A DNA stretch of 64,000 bases from assembly GCF_030433855.1 (NCBI RefSeq), contig NZ_JARUXC010000002.1:1-64000 (forward strand), read 5' to 3'. Positions within the stretch are counted from its first letter, which is position 1. The number at the start of each line of letters is the position of its first letter. The position numbers and the translations under genes were made by a program. The notes under the pieces are model-generated. The model was given only the letters and a program-made list of their open reading frames with translations, was not told the DNA's origin and ran no database searches. Source of the stretch: Agreia sp. PsM10 (lineage in GTDB: Bacteria > Actinomycetota > Actinomycetes > Actinomycetales > Microbacteriaceae). Shown piece after piece: positions 27,227-37,709 of this stretch.

Positions 27227-29188
27227 ATGACCGAGCCCCGCATCGCCCCGTACGGAACCTGGACCTCGCCCATCACCGCGGAGTCCCTCGCGAGCTCGGG
27301 TCACGCCGTGGGCGGGGGCGCATACGCGGGTGACGAGGTGTGGTGGCAGGAACTCCGGCCCACCGAGGGCGGCCGCATCTCCATCCGACGCGCGGGGCCG
27401 GGCGGCGAGCCGGTCGATGTGCTTCCGCAGCCGTGGAACGCGCGAACCCGCGTGCACGAATACGGCGGGGGAGCGTGGACGGTGGCGGGCCTCGCCGACG
27501 GCCCGCCCGTACTCGTCTTCGCGAATTTCGACGACCAGCGGGTCTACCGACTCGACGTCGACACCGTGGGTGCCAATCCGACACCTCTGACTCCCGATGG
27601 ACTCGGCATGCGCTTCGCCGAGCTGCAGTACCGCGGCGCCGAGATCATCGCGATTCGCGAGACCCATTCGGGCGGCGACCTCGAGCGCGACATCGTCGCC
27701 ATTCCGCTCGACGGCAGTGCCGCGGCCGACGCAGGGCGCATCCGTTCGATCGTGGCGGGGTCGCGCTTTCTGGCGTCGCCGCGCCTCTCGCCCGACGGCA
27801 CGATGATCGCGTGGATCGCGTGGGAGCACCCGCAGATGCCGTGGGACGGCACGGAGCTGCGCGTCGGGTCCTTGGGCGACGACGGTCGGGTCCTCGACTG
27901 GCGCACCCTCGCCGGCAGCACCACCGAGTCGGTTCTGCAGCCCGAGTGGCGCGACGAGCAGAGCCTCTTCGTGATCAGCGATCGCACCGGCTGGTGGAAC
28001 CTCTACCTGCTCGATCTCGAATCGCAGAGCCCCGAAGCGCGGGCGCTGCACCCCTCACCGAGAGACTTCGGCGGCGCCCTGTGGATGCTCGGCACCACCT
28101 GGTACTCGGTGCTCGACGCCGACACGCTGCTGACCGTGAGCACCTTCGGCACAGACCAGGCCGCGATCCTCGACGTCAACACGGGGCTTCTCGAAGACAT
28201 CGAGCTGCCCGTCGACTCCGTCTCCTTCGGGGCACGCCGAGGCGATCGCATCCTCGTCACAGGCGGCAGCGCCGTTCTGGCGTCGGGGCTTCGCGAACTC
28301 GACCTGCAGACCGGCGTGCTCACAGACATCCGGCTTTCTGTTGACGACCTGCCCGACGACGCGTACCTGCCCACCGCCGCCGCGCGCACCTTCGGCACGG
28401 CCGACAGGCCCGTGCACACCTTCGTCTACGAGCCCGCCAACCCCGACTTCGCAGCGCCCGAGGGCGAGCTGCCCCCGTTCGTGGCCTTCGTGCACGGCGG
28501 CCCCACGAGCCGCACCGTGCCCGCGGTCAACCCCGCGATCGCCTACTTCACGTCGCGGGGCATCGGCGTGGTCGACATCAACTACGGCGGCTCGACCGGC
28601 TACGGCCGCGAATATCGCGACCGGCTGCGCGGGCAGTGGGGCATCGTGGATGTCGACGACACGGTCGCCGCCGTGCGCGGGCTCGCAGAGGCGGGCCTGG
28701 CCGACGGCGAGCGGTTGGCCATCCGCGGCGGCTCCGCAGGCGGGTGGACCGTGCTGGCCTCGCTGACGCAGTCCGACGTGTTCGCCTGCGGCGCCTCGTA
28801 CTTCGGCGTCGCCGAGCTCACCCTGTTCGCCCAGGAGACCCACGACTTCGAGTCGCGCTACATCGACGGACTGGTGGGCCCGCTGCCCGAGGCCGCGGCG
28901 CTGTACGAGCAGAGGGCTCCGTTGAACAACGTCGACGGGCTGTCGTGCCCGGTGCTGCTGCTGCAGGGGCTCGACGACGAGATCGTTCCGCCGTCGCAGG
29001 CCGAGCGCTTCAGAGACGCGCTCGAGGCCAAGGGGCTGAAGCACGCCTACCTGGCCTACGAGGGCGAGTCGCACGGGTTCAGGCGTGCATCCACCATCAT
29101 CTCGGCCACCGAGGCCGAGCTCTCGTTCTACGGACAGGTCATGGGCTTCACGCCGGTCGACGTGCCCGTGCTCGAACTCAAGGGGTAG
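27227..29188 (+). CDS. S9-family prolyl oligopeptidase / acylaminoacyl peptidase
   Basis: This 653-aa serine peptidase has an N-terminal seven-blade propeller (about 20-390) that gates access, and a C-terminal alpha/beta-hydrolase domain. The catalytic triad is visible: Ser503 in GGSAGGW, Asp584 in GLDDEIVPP and His616 in GESHGF. No signal peptide is seen, so it is probably cytosolic and trims short oligopeptides. It sits 9 bp after the DedA gene and 62 bp before an amino-acid permease. The propeller also resembles other PD40 proteins, but the triad makes it a peptidase. Confidence 0.93.
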   Translation: MTEPRIAPYGTWTSPITAESLASSGHAVGGGAYAGDEVWWQELRPTEGGRISIRRAGPGGEPVDVLPQPWNARTRVHEYGGGAWTVAGLADGPPVLVFANFDDQRVYRLDVDTVGANPTPLTPDGLGMRFAELQYRGAEIIAIRETHSGGDLERDIVAIPLDGSAAADAGRIRSIVAGSRFLASPRLSPDGTMIAWIAWEHPQMPWDGTELRVGSLGDDGRVLDWRTLAGSTTESVLQPEWRDEQSLFVISDRTGWWNLYLLDLESQSPEARALHPSPRDFGGALWMLGTTWYSVLDADTLLTVSTFGTDQAAILDVNTGLLEDIELPVDSVSFGARRGDRILVTGGSAVLASGLRELDLQTGVLTDIRLSVDDLPDDAYLPTAAARTFGTADRPVHTFVYEPANPDFAAPEGELPPFVAFVHGGPTSRTVPAVNPAIAYFTSRGIGVVDINYGGSTGYGREYRDRLRGQWGIVDVDDTVAAVRGLAEAGLADGERLAIRGGSAGGWTVLASLTQSDVFACGASYFGVAELTLFAQETHDFESRYIDGLVGPLPEAAALYEQRAPLNNVDGLSCPVLLLQGLDDEIVPPSQAERFRDALEAKGLKHAYLAYEGESHGFRRASTIISATEAELSFYGQVMGFTPVDVPVLELKG

Positions 29189-29250
29189 ACCGCGCCCCGG
29201 CCCCCATGCAGTCTTGGTGCAGACGGGCACGACGGTGGTGACGGACGGGA

Positions 29251-30666
29251 GTGAGTGCGATGACGGTTCTCGATGACAGGAAGGCCGGCGACGGCGACTC
29301 CGCGCAGCCCGAACTCAAGCGGGTGATGGGCCCCAAGCTGCTGCTGCTGTTCATCGTCGGCGACATTCTCGGCACGGGCATCTACGCGCTCACCGGCCAG
29401 GTCGCGGCCGAGGTCGGGGGAGCGGCGTGGCTGCCCTTCCTCGTGGCATTCGGCGTCGCCCTGCTCACCGCGTGCTCCTATCTCGAGCTGGTGGGCAAGT
29501 ACCCGCAGGCGGCCGGGGCGGCGCTGTATGTGCACAAGGCCTTCGGCATCCACTTCGTGACGTTCATCGTGTGCTTCACGGTGATGTGCTCGGGGCTCAC
29601 CTCGGCCTCGGCCGCATCGGGTGCATTCGCCAGCAACTTCGCCACAGGGTTCGGCCTCGACAGCTCCAATCCGGGCATCCTGCTGGTCGTGGCGCTGCTG
29701 TTCATGCTGCTGGTCATGGCGGTCAACCTGCGCGGGGTCGCCGAGAGCGTGGGGCTCAATGTGGTGCTGACCCTCGTCGAACTGTCGGGTCTGCTGCTCG
29801 TGATCCTCATCGGCAGCTTCGCCATCTTCGGCGGCAGCGCCGACTTCTCGCGGGTCGTCGCGTTCGAGACGCCCGAAGACAAGGGTCTCTTCCTGGCCAT
29901 CAGCACGGCGACGTCGCTGGCGTTCTTCGCCATGGTCGGCTTCGAGGACTCGGTGAACATGGTCGAAGAGGTGAAGAACCCCTCGCGCATCTTTCCCCGG
30001 GCGCTGCTCTCGGGCCTCACGATCACAGCCGTCGTCTATGTGGTCGTCGCGATCATCGCCGTGGCCGTCGTGCCGGTGGGCGAGCTGGCGGGCAATGACA
30101 CCCCGCTCGTGACCGTCGTGCAGACGGCGGCGCCCGACTTCCCGATCTCGGCGCTGATCCCGTTCATCTCCCTCTTCGCGGTGGGCAACAGCGCCCTCAT
30201 CAACATGATGATGGCGAGCCGCCTGCTCTACGGCATGAGCAAGAGGGGCGTTCTGCCGTCGTTCCTGTCGAAAGTGCACACCAAGCGGCAGACGCCGTTC
30301 GCCGCGATCCTGTTCACCACGGCCATCGCGCTCGCCCTGACCGCCTACGTGTCGATCGATCCCGAGAACCCGCTCGTCATCCTGCTCGGAGGAACGACCT
30401 CGCTTCTGCTGCTCGCGGTCTTCGCGCTCGTGAACGTGAGCGTGCTCGTGCTGAGGCGCGACAAGGTCGAGCACAAGCACTTCAGAACTCCCACGGCGCT
30501 TCCGGTTCTGGGCGTGATCGTGTGCGTCTACCTCGTGCTGCCCTGGTCGTCGGGAAGGCCGGCGGAGCAGTACGAGATCGCGGGTGTGCTGCTCGGCATC
30601 GGAGTGGTGCTCTGGGCCATCGGGCGTCTGGTGGGCGGACGCGTCGCGACACGCCGAGCGGAATGA
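29251..30666 (+). CDS. APC-family amino acid permease
   Basis: This amino-acid/polyamine/organocation permease has 471 aa and about 12 transmembrane helices. The first helix carries the family signature FIVGDILGTGIYALTGQ and is followed by KYPQAAGAALYVHKAFG. Either GTG 29251 or ATG 29260 can start the gene; GGGAG 8 nt before the ATG slightly favours 29260. The C-terminal tail is short and Arg-rich. The exact substrate is unknown. It ends about 300 bp before nrdH. Confidence 0.9.
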   Translation: MSAMTVLDDRKAGDGDSAQPELKRVMGPKLLLLFIVGDILGTGIYALTGQVAAEVGGAAWLPFLVAFGVALLTACSYLELVGKYPQAAGAALYVHKAFGIHFVTFIVCFTVMCSGLTSASAASGAFASNFATGFGLDSSNPGILLVVALLFMLLVMAVNLRGVAESVGLNVVLTLVELSGLLLVILIGSFAIFGGSADFSRVVAFETPEDKGLFLAISTATSLAFFAMVGFEDSVNMVEEVKNPSRIFPRALLSGLTITAVVYVVVAIIAVAVVPVGELAGNDTPLVTVVQTAAPDFPISALIPFISLFAVGNSALINMMMASRLLYGMSKRGVLPSFLSKVHTKRQTPFAAILFTTAIALALTAYVSIDPENPLVILLGGTTSLLLLAVFALVNVSVLVLRRDKVEHKHFRTPTALPVLGVIVCVYLVLPWSSGRPAEQYEIAGVLLGIGVVLWAIGRLVGGRVATRRAE

Positions 30667-30704
30667 TCGTCGCATCTTTTTTGGAAAGTTTTTCGACGCC
30701 CGAG

Positions 30705-30793
30705 TTATCCACAAGAGGAGAGATCAACCGTGAATTTCAGGCATTTTTCTTGTGGAGAAATGGTTGATAAGGGTGTGCACTTCGTGTGGAGAA
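30705..30793. promoter_or_regulatory. Candidate DnaA boxes upstream of nrdHIEF
   Basis: A perfect TTATCCACA lies at 30705-30713. Two inverted one-mismatch copies, TGTGGAGAA, lie at 30751-30759 and 30785-30793, 34 bp apart. DnaA is known to control nrdAB in E. coli through such boxes. Control here is inferred. The 298-bp gap from 30667 to 30964 holds no gene. Confidence 0.5.
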
Positions 30794-30806
30794 TTACACG
30801 GGTGTA

Positions 30807-30853
30807 ACACTTCATCTAGTGGCAGTCGAAGAGACCCATCCCTATATGTAGTA
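30807..30853 (+). promoter_or_regulatory. Candidate tandem NrdR boxes
   Basis: Two related motifs, ACACTTCATCTAGTGG (30807-30822) and CCCTATATGTAGTA (30840-30853), are spaced about three helical turns apart upstream of nrdH. NrdR, the ATP-cone repressor of ribonucleotide reductase genes, binds such paired 16-bp boxes. The boxes were matched by eye to a remembered consensus. Confidence 0.65.
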
Positions 30854-30964
30854 TTGAACTCCCGGCACGGTGACGGGGCCCCAGGGCCCCTGCGACGCCC
30901 CGCCAGCACCACAAACCAATACAGAACATCCCACCCTTCTCCTTCGTCTGAAAGGCGCATTTCC

Positions 30965-31198
30965 ATGGCAATCACGGTTTACACGAAGCCCTCCTGCGTG
31001 CAGTGCACGGCCACCTACCGTGCCCTCGAGAACAAGGGCCTCGAGTACGAGATCTTCGATGTGTCGGTCGACGAGAAGGCCCTGGCCGCCGTCAAGGAGC
31101 TGGGCTACCTGCAGGCGCCCGTCGTCATCACTGACAACGACCACTGGTCGGGATTCCGCCCCGACAAGATCGATGAGCTGGCCCGCCTCGCCGGCTAG
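30965..31198 (+). CDS. nrdH: Glutaredoxin-like protein NrdH
   Basis: This 77-aa redox protein delivers electrons from thioredoxin reductase to the class Ib ribonucleotide reductase. The redox motif CVQC is near residue 11 (KPSCVQC), and the C-terminal [11 protein letters not shown] is typical of NrdH. The ATG at 30965 follows AAAGG at a 9-nt spacing; the frame is open upstream but runs through the NrdR boxes. It is the first gene of nrdHIEF. Confidence 0.96.
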   Translation: MAITVYTKPSCVQCTATYRALENKGLEYEIFDVSVDEKALAAVKELGYLQAPVVITDNDHWSGFRPDKIDELARLAG

Positions 31199-31205
31199 TC
31201 ACGCC

Positions 31206-31652
31206 GTGTCGCTCGCAGCGGTGGTCGACACGATCCCCACGCTGTCGAACCTGGTCTACTTCTCGTCGGTGTCGGGCAACACCCACCGCTTCATCGAGAA
31301 GCTGGGTCTGCCGGCGGATCGCATCCCACTGCACAAGTGGCAGCCGAGACTGATGGCCACCGAACCCTACGTCCTCGTGCTCCCCACCTACGGTGGGGGC
31401 ACCGAGGGCGGGGCGGTTCCCAAACAGGTGATCTCGTTCCTCAACGACGAGCACAACAGGTCCCTGATCCGCGGAGTGATCTCTGCAGGCAACACCAACT
31501 TCGGGGAAGCCTTCTGCAAGGCCGGCGACATCGTCTCCCGCAAGTGCGCAGTTCCCCACCTCTACAAATTCGAAGTATTCGGAACACCGGACGACGTGAA
31601 TGCCGTCCACGATGGATTGGAAGCATTTTGGACGTCCCCACAGCAGCACTAG
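31206..31652 (+). CDS. nrdI: Flavodoxin-like NrdI
   Basis: NrdI is a flavoprotein that helps to form the Mn(III)2-tyrosyl radical in NrdF. The 148-aa protein has the FMN loop [12 protein letters not shown] and the family motif [16 protein letters not shown] at 31206 is used, giving the normal length; a GTG at 31221 is also possible and neither has a clear ribosome-binding site. Its 3' end overlaps the nrdE start by about 25 nt. Confidence 0.95.
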   Translation: MSLAAVVDTIPTLSNLVYFSSVSGNTHRFIEKLGLPADRIPLHKWQPRLMATEPYVLVLPTYGGGTEGGAVPKQVISFLNDEHNRSLIRGVISAGNTNFGEAFCKAGDIVSRKCAVPHLYKFEVFGTPDDVNAVHDGLEAFWTSPQQH

Positions 31653-33793
31653 AGAACACCCGCATCGAGACCCCGGGTCAGGTGCAGATGGATTACCACT
31701 CGCTGAACGCGATGCTGAACCTCTATGGGCCGAACGGTGAGATCCAGTTCGACAAAGACAAAGAGGCGGCGCGCGAGTTCTTCCTGCAGCACGTCAACCA
31801 GAACACGGTCTTCTTCCACTCGCTGCGCGAGCGCCTCGACTACCTCGTCGAGAAGGAGTACTACGAGGCCGAGACCATCGAGCAGTACTCGTTCGAGTTC
31901 ATCACCAAGCTCAACGACCTCGCCTACTCGAAGAAGTTCCGCTTCGACACCTTCCTCGGCGCGTTCAAGTACTACACCTCGTACACGCTGAAGACGTTCG
32001 ACGGAAAGCGCTACCTCGAGCGCTTCGAAGACCGCGTCGTGATGACGGCCCTCGGCCTCGCCGGCGGCAACGAGCAGCTCGCGATCAACCTCGTCAACGA
32101 GATCATCGGAGGCCGCTTCCAGCCGGCCACCCCCACGTTCCTCAACACGGGCAAGGCCCAGCGCGGCGAGCTCGTCTCCTGCTTCCTTCTTCGCATCGAA
32201 GACAACATGGAGTCCATCTCCCGCGCAATCAACTCCAGCCTCCAGCTCTCCAAGCGCGGCGGCGGCGTCGCCCTGCTGCTGTCGAACATCCGCGAGTCGG
32301 GCGCTCCCATCAAGCAGATCGAGAACCAGTCCTCGGGAATCATCCCCGTGATGAAGCTGCTCGAAGACTCCTTCAGCTACGCCAACCAGCTGGGCGCGCG
32401 CCAGGGTGCCGGTGCCGTGTACCTGCACGCTCACCACCCCGACATCATGCGCTTCCTCGACACCAAGCGCGAGAACGCCGACGAGAAGATCCGCATCAAG
32501 ACGCTCTCCCTCGGCGTCGTCGTGCCCGACATCACGTTCGAGCTCGCCAAGAAGGGAGAAGACATGTACCTCTTCTCGCCCTACGACGTCGAGCGTGTGT
32601 ACGGCGTGCCCTTCGGTGACATCTCGGTGACCGAGAAGTACCACGAGATGGTCGACGACTCGCGCATCAAGAAGACCAAGATCAAGGCCCGTGACTTCTT
32701 CCAGACGATCGCCGAGATCCAGTTCGAGTCGGGCTACCCCTACATCATGTTCGAAGACACCGTGAATGCGGCGAACCCCATCAAGGGCCGCATCAACATG
32801 TCGAACCTGTGCTCCGAGATCCTGCAGGTCAACACCCCGACCACGTACAACGAAGACCTGTCGTACGACACGATCGGCAAGGACATCTCGTGCAACCTGG
32901 GCTCGATGAACATCGCCCTGGCGATGGATGCGCCCGACTTCGGCCTCACGGTCGAGACGGCCATCCGGGGTCTCTCCGCCGTCAGCGACATGAGCCACAT
33001 CACGTCGGTGCGCTCCATCGAAGACGGCAACGACAAGTCGCACGCCATCGGCCTGGGCCAGATGAACCTGCACGGCTACCTCGCTCGTGAGCGCATCTTC
33101 TACGGCTCCGAAGAGGGCATCGACTTCACGAACATCTACTTCTACACGGTGCTGTTCCACGCCCTGCGCGCCTCGAACGCCATCGCCATCGAGCGCGGCG
33201 TCAAGTTCGAGGGCTTCGAGGACTCGACCTACGCATCCGGCGCGTTCTTCGACAAGTACACCGACGCCGAGTGGGTGCCCGCCACCGACCGCGTCCGCGA
33301 GCTCTTCGACACGGCCGGGGTGCACATCCCGACACAAGCCGACTGGGACCAGCTGAAGGCATCCGTCATGGAGCACGGCATCTACAACCAGAACCTGCAG
33401 GCCGTGCCGCCCACCGGATCGATCTCGTACATCAACAACTCCACCGCGTCGATCCACCCGATCGCGGCGAAGATCGAGATCCGCAAGGAAGGCAAGCTGG
33501 GTCGCGTCTACTTCCCGGCCCCGTTCATGACGAACGACAACCTGGAGTACTACCAGGACTCGTACGAGATCGGCGCCGAGAAGATCATCGACACCTACGC
33601 CGCGGCGACGCAGCACGTCGACCAGGGACTCTCGCTGACGCTGTTCTTCAAGGACACCGCCACCACCCGCGACATCAACAAGGCGCAGATCTACGCATGG
33701 CGCAAGGGCATCAAGACGATCTACTACATCCGTCTCCGCCAGATGGCCCTCGAGGGCACCGAGATCGAGGGCTGCGTCTCCTGCGCGCTCTGA
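31628..33793 (+). CDS. nrdE: Class Ib ribonucleoside-diphosphate reductase alpha subunit
   Basis: This large subunit reduces NDPs to dNDPs (721 aa from TTG 31628, close to the roughly 725 aa of the mycobacterial protein). Conserved landmarks are [12 protein letters not shown], the redox Cys in [10 protein letters not shown], the active-site region [12 protein letters not shown], and the C-terminal redox pair CVSC. GGAAG lies upstream of TTG. A start at GTG 31682 or ATG 31688 would remove the N-terminal extension normal in this family. Like other class Ib alpha subunits it has no N-terminal ATP cone. Confidence 0.96.
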   Translation: MDVPTAALENTRIETPGQVQMDYHSLNAMLNLYGPNGEIQFDKDKEAAREFFLQHVNQNTVFFHSLRERLDYLVEKEYYEAETIEQYSFEFITKLNDLAYSKKFRFDTFLGAFKYYTSYTLKTFDGKRYLERFEDRVVMTALGLAGGNEQLAINLVNEIIGGRFQPATPTFLNTGKAQRGELVSCFLLRIEDNMESISRAINSSLQLSKRGGGVALLLSNIRESGAPIKQIENQSSGIIPVMKLLEDSFSYANQLGARQGAGAVYLHAHHPDIMRFLDTKRENADEKIRIKTLSLGVVVPDITFELAKKGEDMYLFSPYDVERVYGVPFGDISVTEKYHEMVDDSRIKKTKIKARDFFQTIAEIQFESGYPYIMFEDTVNAANPIKGRINMSNLCSEILQVNTPTTYNEDLSYDTIGKDISCNLGSMNIALAMDAPDFGLTVETAIRGLSAVSDMSHITSVRSIEDGNDKSHAIGLGQMNLHGYLARERIFYGSEEGIDFTNIYFYTVLFHALRASNAIAIERGVKFEGFEDSTYASGAFFDKYTDAEWVPATDRVRELFDTAGVHIPTQADWDQLKASVMEHGIYNQNLQAVPPTGSISYINNSTASIHPIAAKIEIRKEGKLGRVYFPAPFMTNDNLEYYQDSYEIGAEKIIDTYAAATQHVDQGLSLTLFFKDTATTRDINKAQIYAWRKGIKTIYYIRLRQMALEGTEIEGCVSCAL

Positions 33794-33809
33794 CGTTCCC
33801 GGTATCTCC

Positions 33810-33832
33810 CACTTCGACAAGCTCAGTGAACG
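33810..33832. repeat. Degenerate family A repeat between nrdE and nrdF
   Basis: A single copy with substitutions (ACTTCGACAAGCTCAGTG core) lies 17 bp after the nrdE stop and 17 bp before the nrdF start. Confidence 0.75.
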
Positions 33833-33839
33833 AAAGTAA

Positions 33840-34823
<984 letters not shown>

Positions 34824-34839
34824 GCGCCCTAGACGCAAC

Positions 34840-34904
34840 GAACGCGGGTGTTCCCGCCCAGCGCAGTGGTTGAACCACAGCGGCAGGCGGGAACACCTGC
34901 GTTT
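34840..34904 (+). terminator. nrdF terminator, copy 1 (imperfect stem)
   Basis: The arms GAACGCGGGTGTTCCCGCC (34840) and GGCGGGAACACCTGCGTTT (34886) form a long stem with a mismatch. An internal small hairpin, GTGGTTGAACCAC, lies at 34866-34878. It is a near copy of the structure at 36952, where the stem is perfect. Confidence 0.75.
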
Positions 34905-35149
34905 CGTGTTGTCAGCCGAGTCCTTCGCGGCGCCTCGTATTACCTGATCGTCGCGCTCAGTAAGGCGCCGCAGACGGGTATCGATTCCGGTTCCCCTACA
35001 TGCGCCGGGAACTCAGCTGGAATGTACGTAGGCGTCTGAGCGTTCGCTTGGGGCCACCATCTGGGGATTCTCGGCGGCACAAGCATCTGACATACTTTGG
35101 TCATGACTCGCATAGCAGCGGTCCACGAGGAGAATGGAGGCCGAATCAT

Positions 35150-35764
35150 ATGACGGTGACAGCTTTCAACCTCGTCATGACCGGCGAAAATTTCCCTGTA
35201 TCTTCAGTGCGCGTAGATGACTTTTCCTTCCGCCACCGTCCCCTGAAGGAAATGGTGCGCGTACCTATCGCAATTCAAGCTGAGAACGAGTTGGCCACGA
35301 TGCAGATACTCTCTGAGCGCTTCGACGTCGCAGTGAAGAAGCCCGACGATTTGGATAAGCAGAGCGAAGGCTTGGTACAGCTAGCGACCACGTTTTTTGA
35401 TTATGTTGGTAGACGCACAATCACCGCGGTGGGCCATAACGCACAGTGGCTTCTGCCTGGCTCGGAGTCACGTAAATCTGAAATCCTTCGGCTCTTGGCG
35501 AATCAGGCTCCCGCTGAGACGATGCTGGGTACGAATCCGATCACTGCAGACCTCGCTTATTCATTCAAGCGCGGTAATGAAAGCATCGCGAGAGTGACCG
35601 TCTCGACTAGTAATCCCGGCGACGTCGTACTGGATTTCAATTTTCACTTTGACCTATCAGCCCATGGTTCAGCTGTCGAGGCAGTCGATCAACTTCGCGA
35701 TTCTCTTCGAATCGTCGAGGAGATAGGCCACAACATGGAAGCTTTGGTAAAGGTGTCCGCATGA
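35150..35764 (+). CDS. Unknown protein A of the nrdF-linked cassette, 204 aa
   Basis: I do not recognise a family. GGAGG 9 nt upstream supports the ATG at 35150. The protein looks soluble, with alternating strand-like segments (RVDDFSFRHRPLKEMVRVPI, DVVLDFNFHFDLS) and a C-terminal helix (DQLRDSLRIVEEIGHN). There is no signal peptide or TM, and no nuclease or ATPase motif is seen. Third codon positions are often A or T, unlike the flanking GC-rich genes. The stop overlaps the next start by 4 nt (ATGA), so the two are translationally coupled. Confidence 0.72.
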   Translation: MTVTAFNLVMTGENFPVSSVRVDDFSFRHRPLKEMVRVPIAIQAENELATMQILSERFDVAVKKPDDLDKQSEGLVQLATTFFDYVGRRTITAVGHNAQWLLPGSESRKSEILRLLANQAPAETMLGTNPITADLAYSFKRGNESIARVTVSTSNPGDVVLDFNFHFDLSAHGSAVEAVDQLRDSLRIVEEIGHNMEALVKVSA

Positions 35765-36171
35765 CGTCCTCGTCCACCGCCAACAAGATCGGCGCGCCGT
35801 TCTCGATGTCGGGAGGGACTGCGCCAGGCCGGAGCTGGCTTGTCGCGGCAAACGATCGGAGTGTGCGAGCCCTGAGAGCAGTGTCGAACGAACCATCCCT
35901 CGGGGAGATAATTGCTTTCCTCCCGAAGGACACCGGCTCTCGACGGTTGTCCGACGAATCGCTAAGTACTTCCACTGTGCCGATGAGCCGTATGCTTCTC
36001 GACTTAGTGGTCGAGTGGCTGAATCTTCCTGAGCCCGAATCCGATCCTTACGACTACCTATTTGCAGAGCCGATGCCAGAAACTGTTCCCCGTGAATGGC
36101 TCGTGTCGTTGGGGACCAAAACTGTGGTCGAAGATCCAAACTTCGTTATGCCGTCGGAGTGGACCGACTGA
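35761..36171 (+). CDS. Unknown protein B of the nrdF-linked cassette, 136 aa
   Basis: I do not recognise a family. The protein is soluble, with no TM. The N-terminal third is Ser/Thr/Gly-rich, then SLGEIIAFLPKDTGSRRLSDES, with a Leu-rich helix (MSRMLLDLVVEWLNLPEPES) and an acidic C-terminal half. It is coupled to protein A through an ATGA overlap and followed 6 bp later by protein C, so the three genes form one operon. Its small size and middle position would fit an adaptor or antitoxin-like partner, but nothing in the sequence proves that. Confidence 0.68.
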   Translation: MTSSSTANKIGAPFSMSGGTAPGRSWLVAANDRSVRALRAVSNEPSLGEIIAFLPKDTGSRRLSDESLSTSTVPMSRMLLDLVVEWLNLPEPESDPYDYLFAEPMPETVPREWLVSLGTKTVVEDPNFVMPSEWTD

Positions 36172-36177
36172 GCGCAA

Positions 36178-36699
36178 ATGTGGGAACCAAACCCGTCTTT
36201 TTCCGAGTTGCGTCAGGGCGACATCGTAAAGGTAGTTGCATATCCACAATGGGCCGTGAACAAGTCCCACGCAATGGTTGACTCCGATGGCAGCACGTCT
36301 GCAATCGTCATTCCCACTATGGCGAAGTTGCTGCGTCAGGAGCAACCTCTGGTCGCATTGTGCTCGCATGATTGCGACATGGAGAACCCTCGTGGAAGAA
36401 CCGGAATTTTAGTAGCGCCTGTAATTCCCGTGCCCGCCTCTCCTGGGGAGCGTCATGACGAGATTATGAACTCGGGCGATATGAGCGTCGACACGATTTC
36501 ATTCGGTCATTTGTTCCCAGTTGAGATTGCTCGCCCAGAAGGAATTCAAAAAGGTGTCATTGATTTTAGTGCTATGACTTCGATGGGGCCCGCGCAGACA
36601 GTTACGTCACAGTTGCAGTCGGCAAAGCTATATCAGATGACCGACGCCACCCGGCAAAACTTCAGAATGAAGCTCGCGTACTTCGTCGGACGCCCATAA
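36178..36699 (+). CDS. Unknown protein C of the nrdF-linked cassette, 173 aa
   Basis: I do not recognise a named family. A segment ALCSHDCDMENPRGR (about 60-75) combines Cys, His and Asp in a motif that could bind metal. Upstream is RQGDIVKVVAYPQW. Downstream lies a stretch of beta-strand character (GILVAPVIPVPASPGE), and the C-terminus is helical (TDATRQNFRMKLAYFVGRP). No TM is seen. Codon use is as AT-rich as A and B. It is the last gene of the cassette; 148 bp of non-coding sequence follow before the nrdF remnant. Confidence 0.68.
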   Translation: MWEPNPSFSELRQGDIVKVVAYPQWAVNKSHAMVDSDGSTSAIVIPTMAKLLRQEQPLVALCSHDCDMENPRGRTGILVAPVIPVPASPGERHDEIMNSGDMSVDTISFGHLFPVEIARPEGIQKGVIDFSAMTSMGPAQTVTSQLQSAKLYQMTDATRQNFRMKLAYFVGRP

Positions 36700-36752
36700 A
36701 TGGCTCATTGAGCCCGCCGGTTCATTAACGCGGGGAACTTCTTGACGATTAG

Positions 36753-36935
<183 letters not shown>

Positions 36936-36951
36936 GCGCCCTAGACGCAAC

Positions 36952-37016
36952 GAACGCGGGTGTTCCCGCCCAGTGCAGTGGTTGAACCACAGCGGCAGGC
37001 GGGAACACCCGCGTTC
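36952..37016. terminator. nrdF terminator, copy 2 (perfect stem), shared with convergent hxlA
   Basis: The arms starting GAACGCGGGTGTTCCCGCC (36952) and GGCGGGAACACCCGCGTTC (36998) pair perfectly around an internal mini-hairpin. The structure lies between the nrdF remnant and the convergent hxlA gene, so it probably served as a bidirectional terminator before the insertion. Confidence 0.75.
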
Positions 37017-37033
37017 GTCGTATCAGCGGTGCG

Positions 37034-37657
37034 TCAGACGATGGCTGCGCGCAGCTCTGCGGCGGCGGCTCCCACGTCGGGGGCCCCGTAGATGGCGCCT
37101 CCGGCGACCGCGACCTGGGCGCCCGACTGCTGAACCGACGCGATGGTCGAGGCGTTGATTCCGCCGGCAACCGAGAACGGCACGCCGGATGCCTTGCCGT
37201 CGTCCAGCAGGGTCGAGAACGTGAAGCCCTCCTCGGCCTGCTCGTCGAGGCCCGCGTGCATCTCGACGAACTCGGCACCCAGGGCGACGACCTGCTGGGC
37301 GCGCTCGGACTTGTTGGCGACGCCGATCAGGTCGACGACGATGCCCTTGCCGTGCTTCTTCGCGGCCTTGATCGCTCCGACGATCGTGCTGTCGCCGGCG
37401 GTGCCGAGCACGGTCACGAGGTCGGCTCCCGCGGTGAACGCGATGTCGGCCTCGAGTTCTCCGGCATCCATCGTCTTGAGGTCGGCGAAGACGATCTTGT
37501 CGGGGTGAGCGGCCTTGATGGCTGTGACGGCCGAGAGGCCGGCGCTCTTGATGAGCGGGGTGCCGAGCTCGAGGATGTCGACGTGCGGCGCGGCCGCTGC
37601 GGCCAGCTCGAGGGCGGCTTCGGTGGTGAGGGTGTCCATGGCGAACTGCAGTTTCAT
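37034..37657 (-). CDS. hxlA: 3-hexulose-6-phosphate synthase
   Basis: This is the first enzyme of the ribulose monophosphate pathway: formaldehyde plus ribulose 5-phosphate gives hexulose 6-phosphate. The 207-aa TIM barrel of the OMP decarboxylase superfamily has the metal/phosphate motifs FADLKTMDAGELEADIAF and VVDLIGV, and AGGINAST for phosphate. GAAGGA precedes the ATG. hxlB lies 52 bp upstream on the same strand. In non-methylotrophs the pair detoxifies formaldehyde or makes pentose phosphate in reverse. Confidence 0.93.
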   Translation of the reverse strand: MKLQFAMDTLTTEAALELAAAAAPHVDILELGTPLIKSAGLSAVTAIKAAHPDKIVFADLKTMDAGELEADIAFTAGADLVTVLGTAGDSTIVGAIKAAKKHGKGIVVDLIGVANKSERAQQVVALGAEFVEMHAGLDEQAEEGFTFSTLLDDGKASGVPFSVAGGINASTIASVQQSGAQVAVAGGAIYGAPDVGAAAAELRAAIV

Positions 37658-37709
37658 TGTGTTCCTTCGTGTTGCGGGTGGAGGGAGGGGAAAATCGAAT
37701 AGAGCCGGG

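Noticed and set aside
30752-30964. Longer NrdH starting upstream
   Set aside because: The added N-terminus would cross the NrdR and DnaA box region. The ATG at 30965 has a good ribosome-binding site and gives the normal length.
34848-35039. Small plus-strand frame just after nrdF
   Set aside because: It runs through the terminator stem, has no ribosome-binding site and no recognisable domain.
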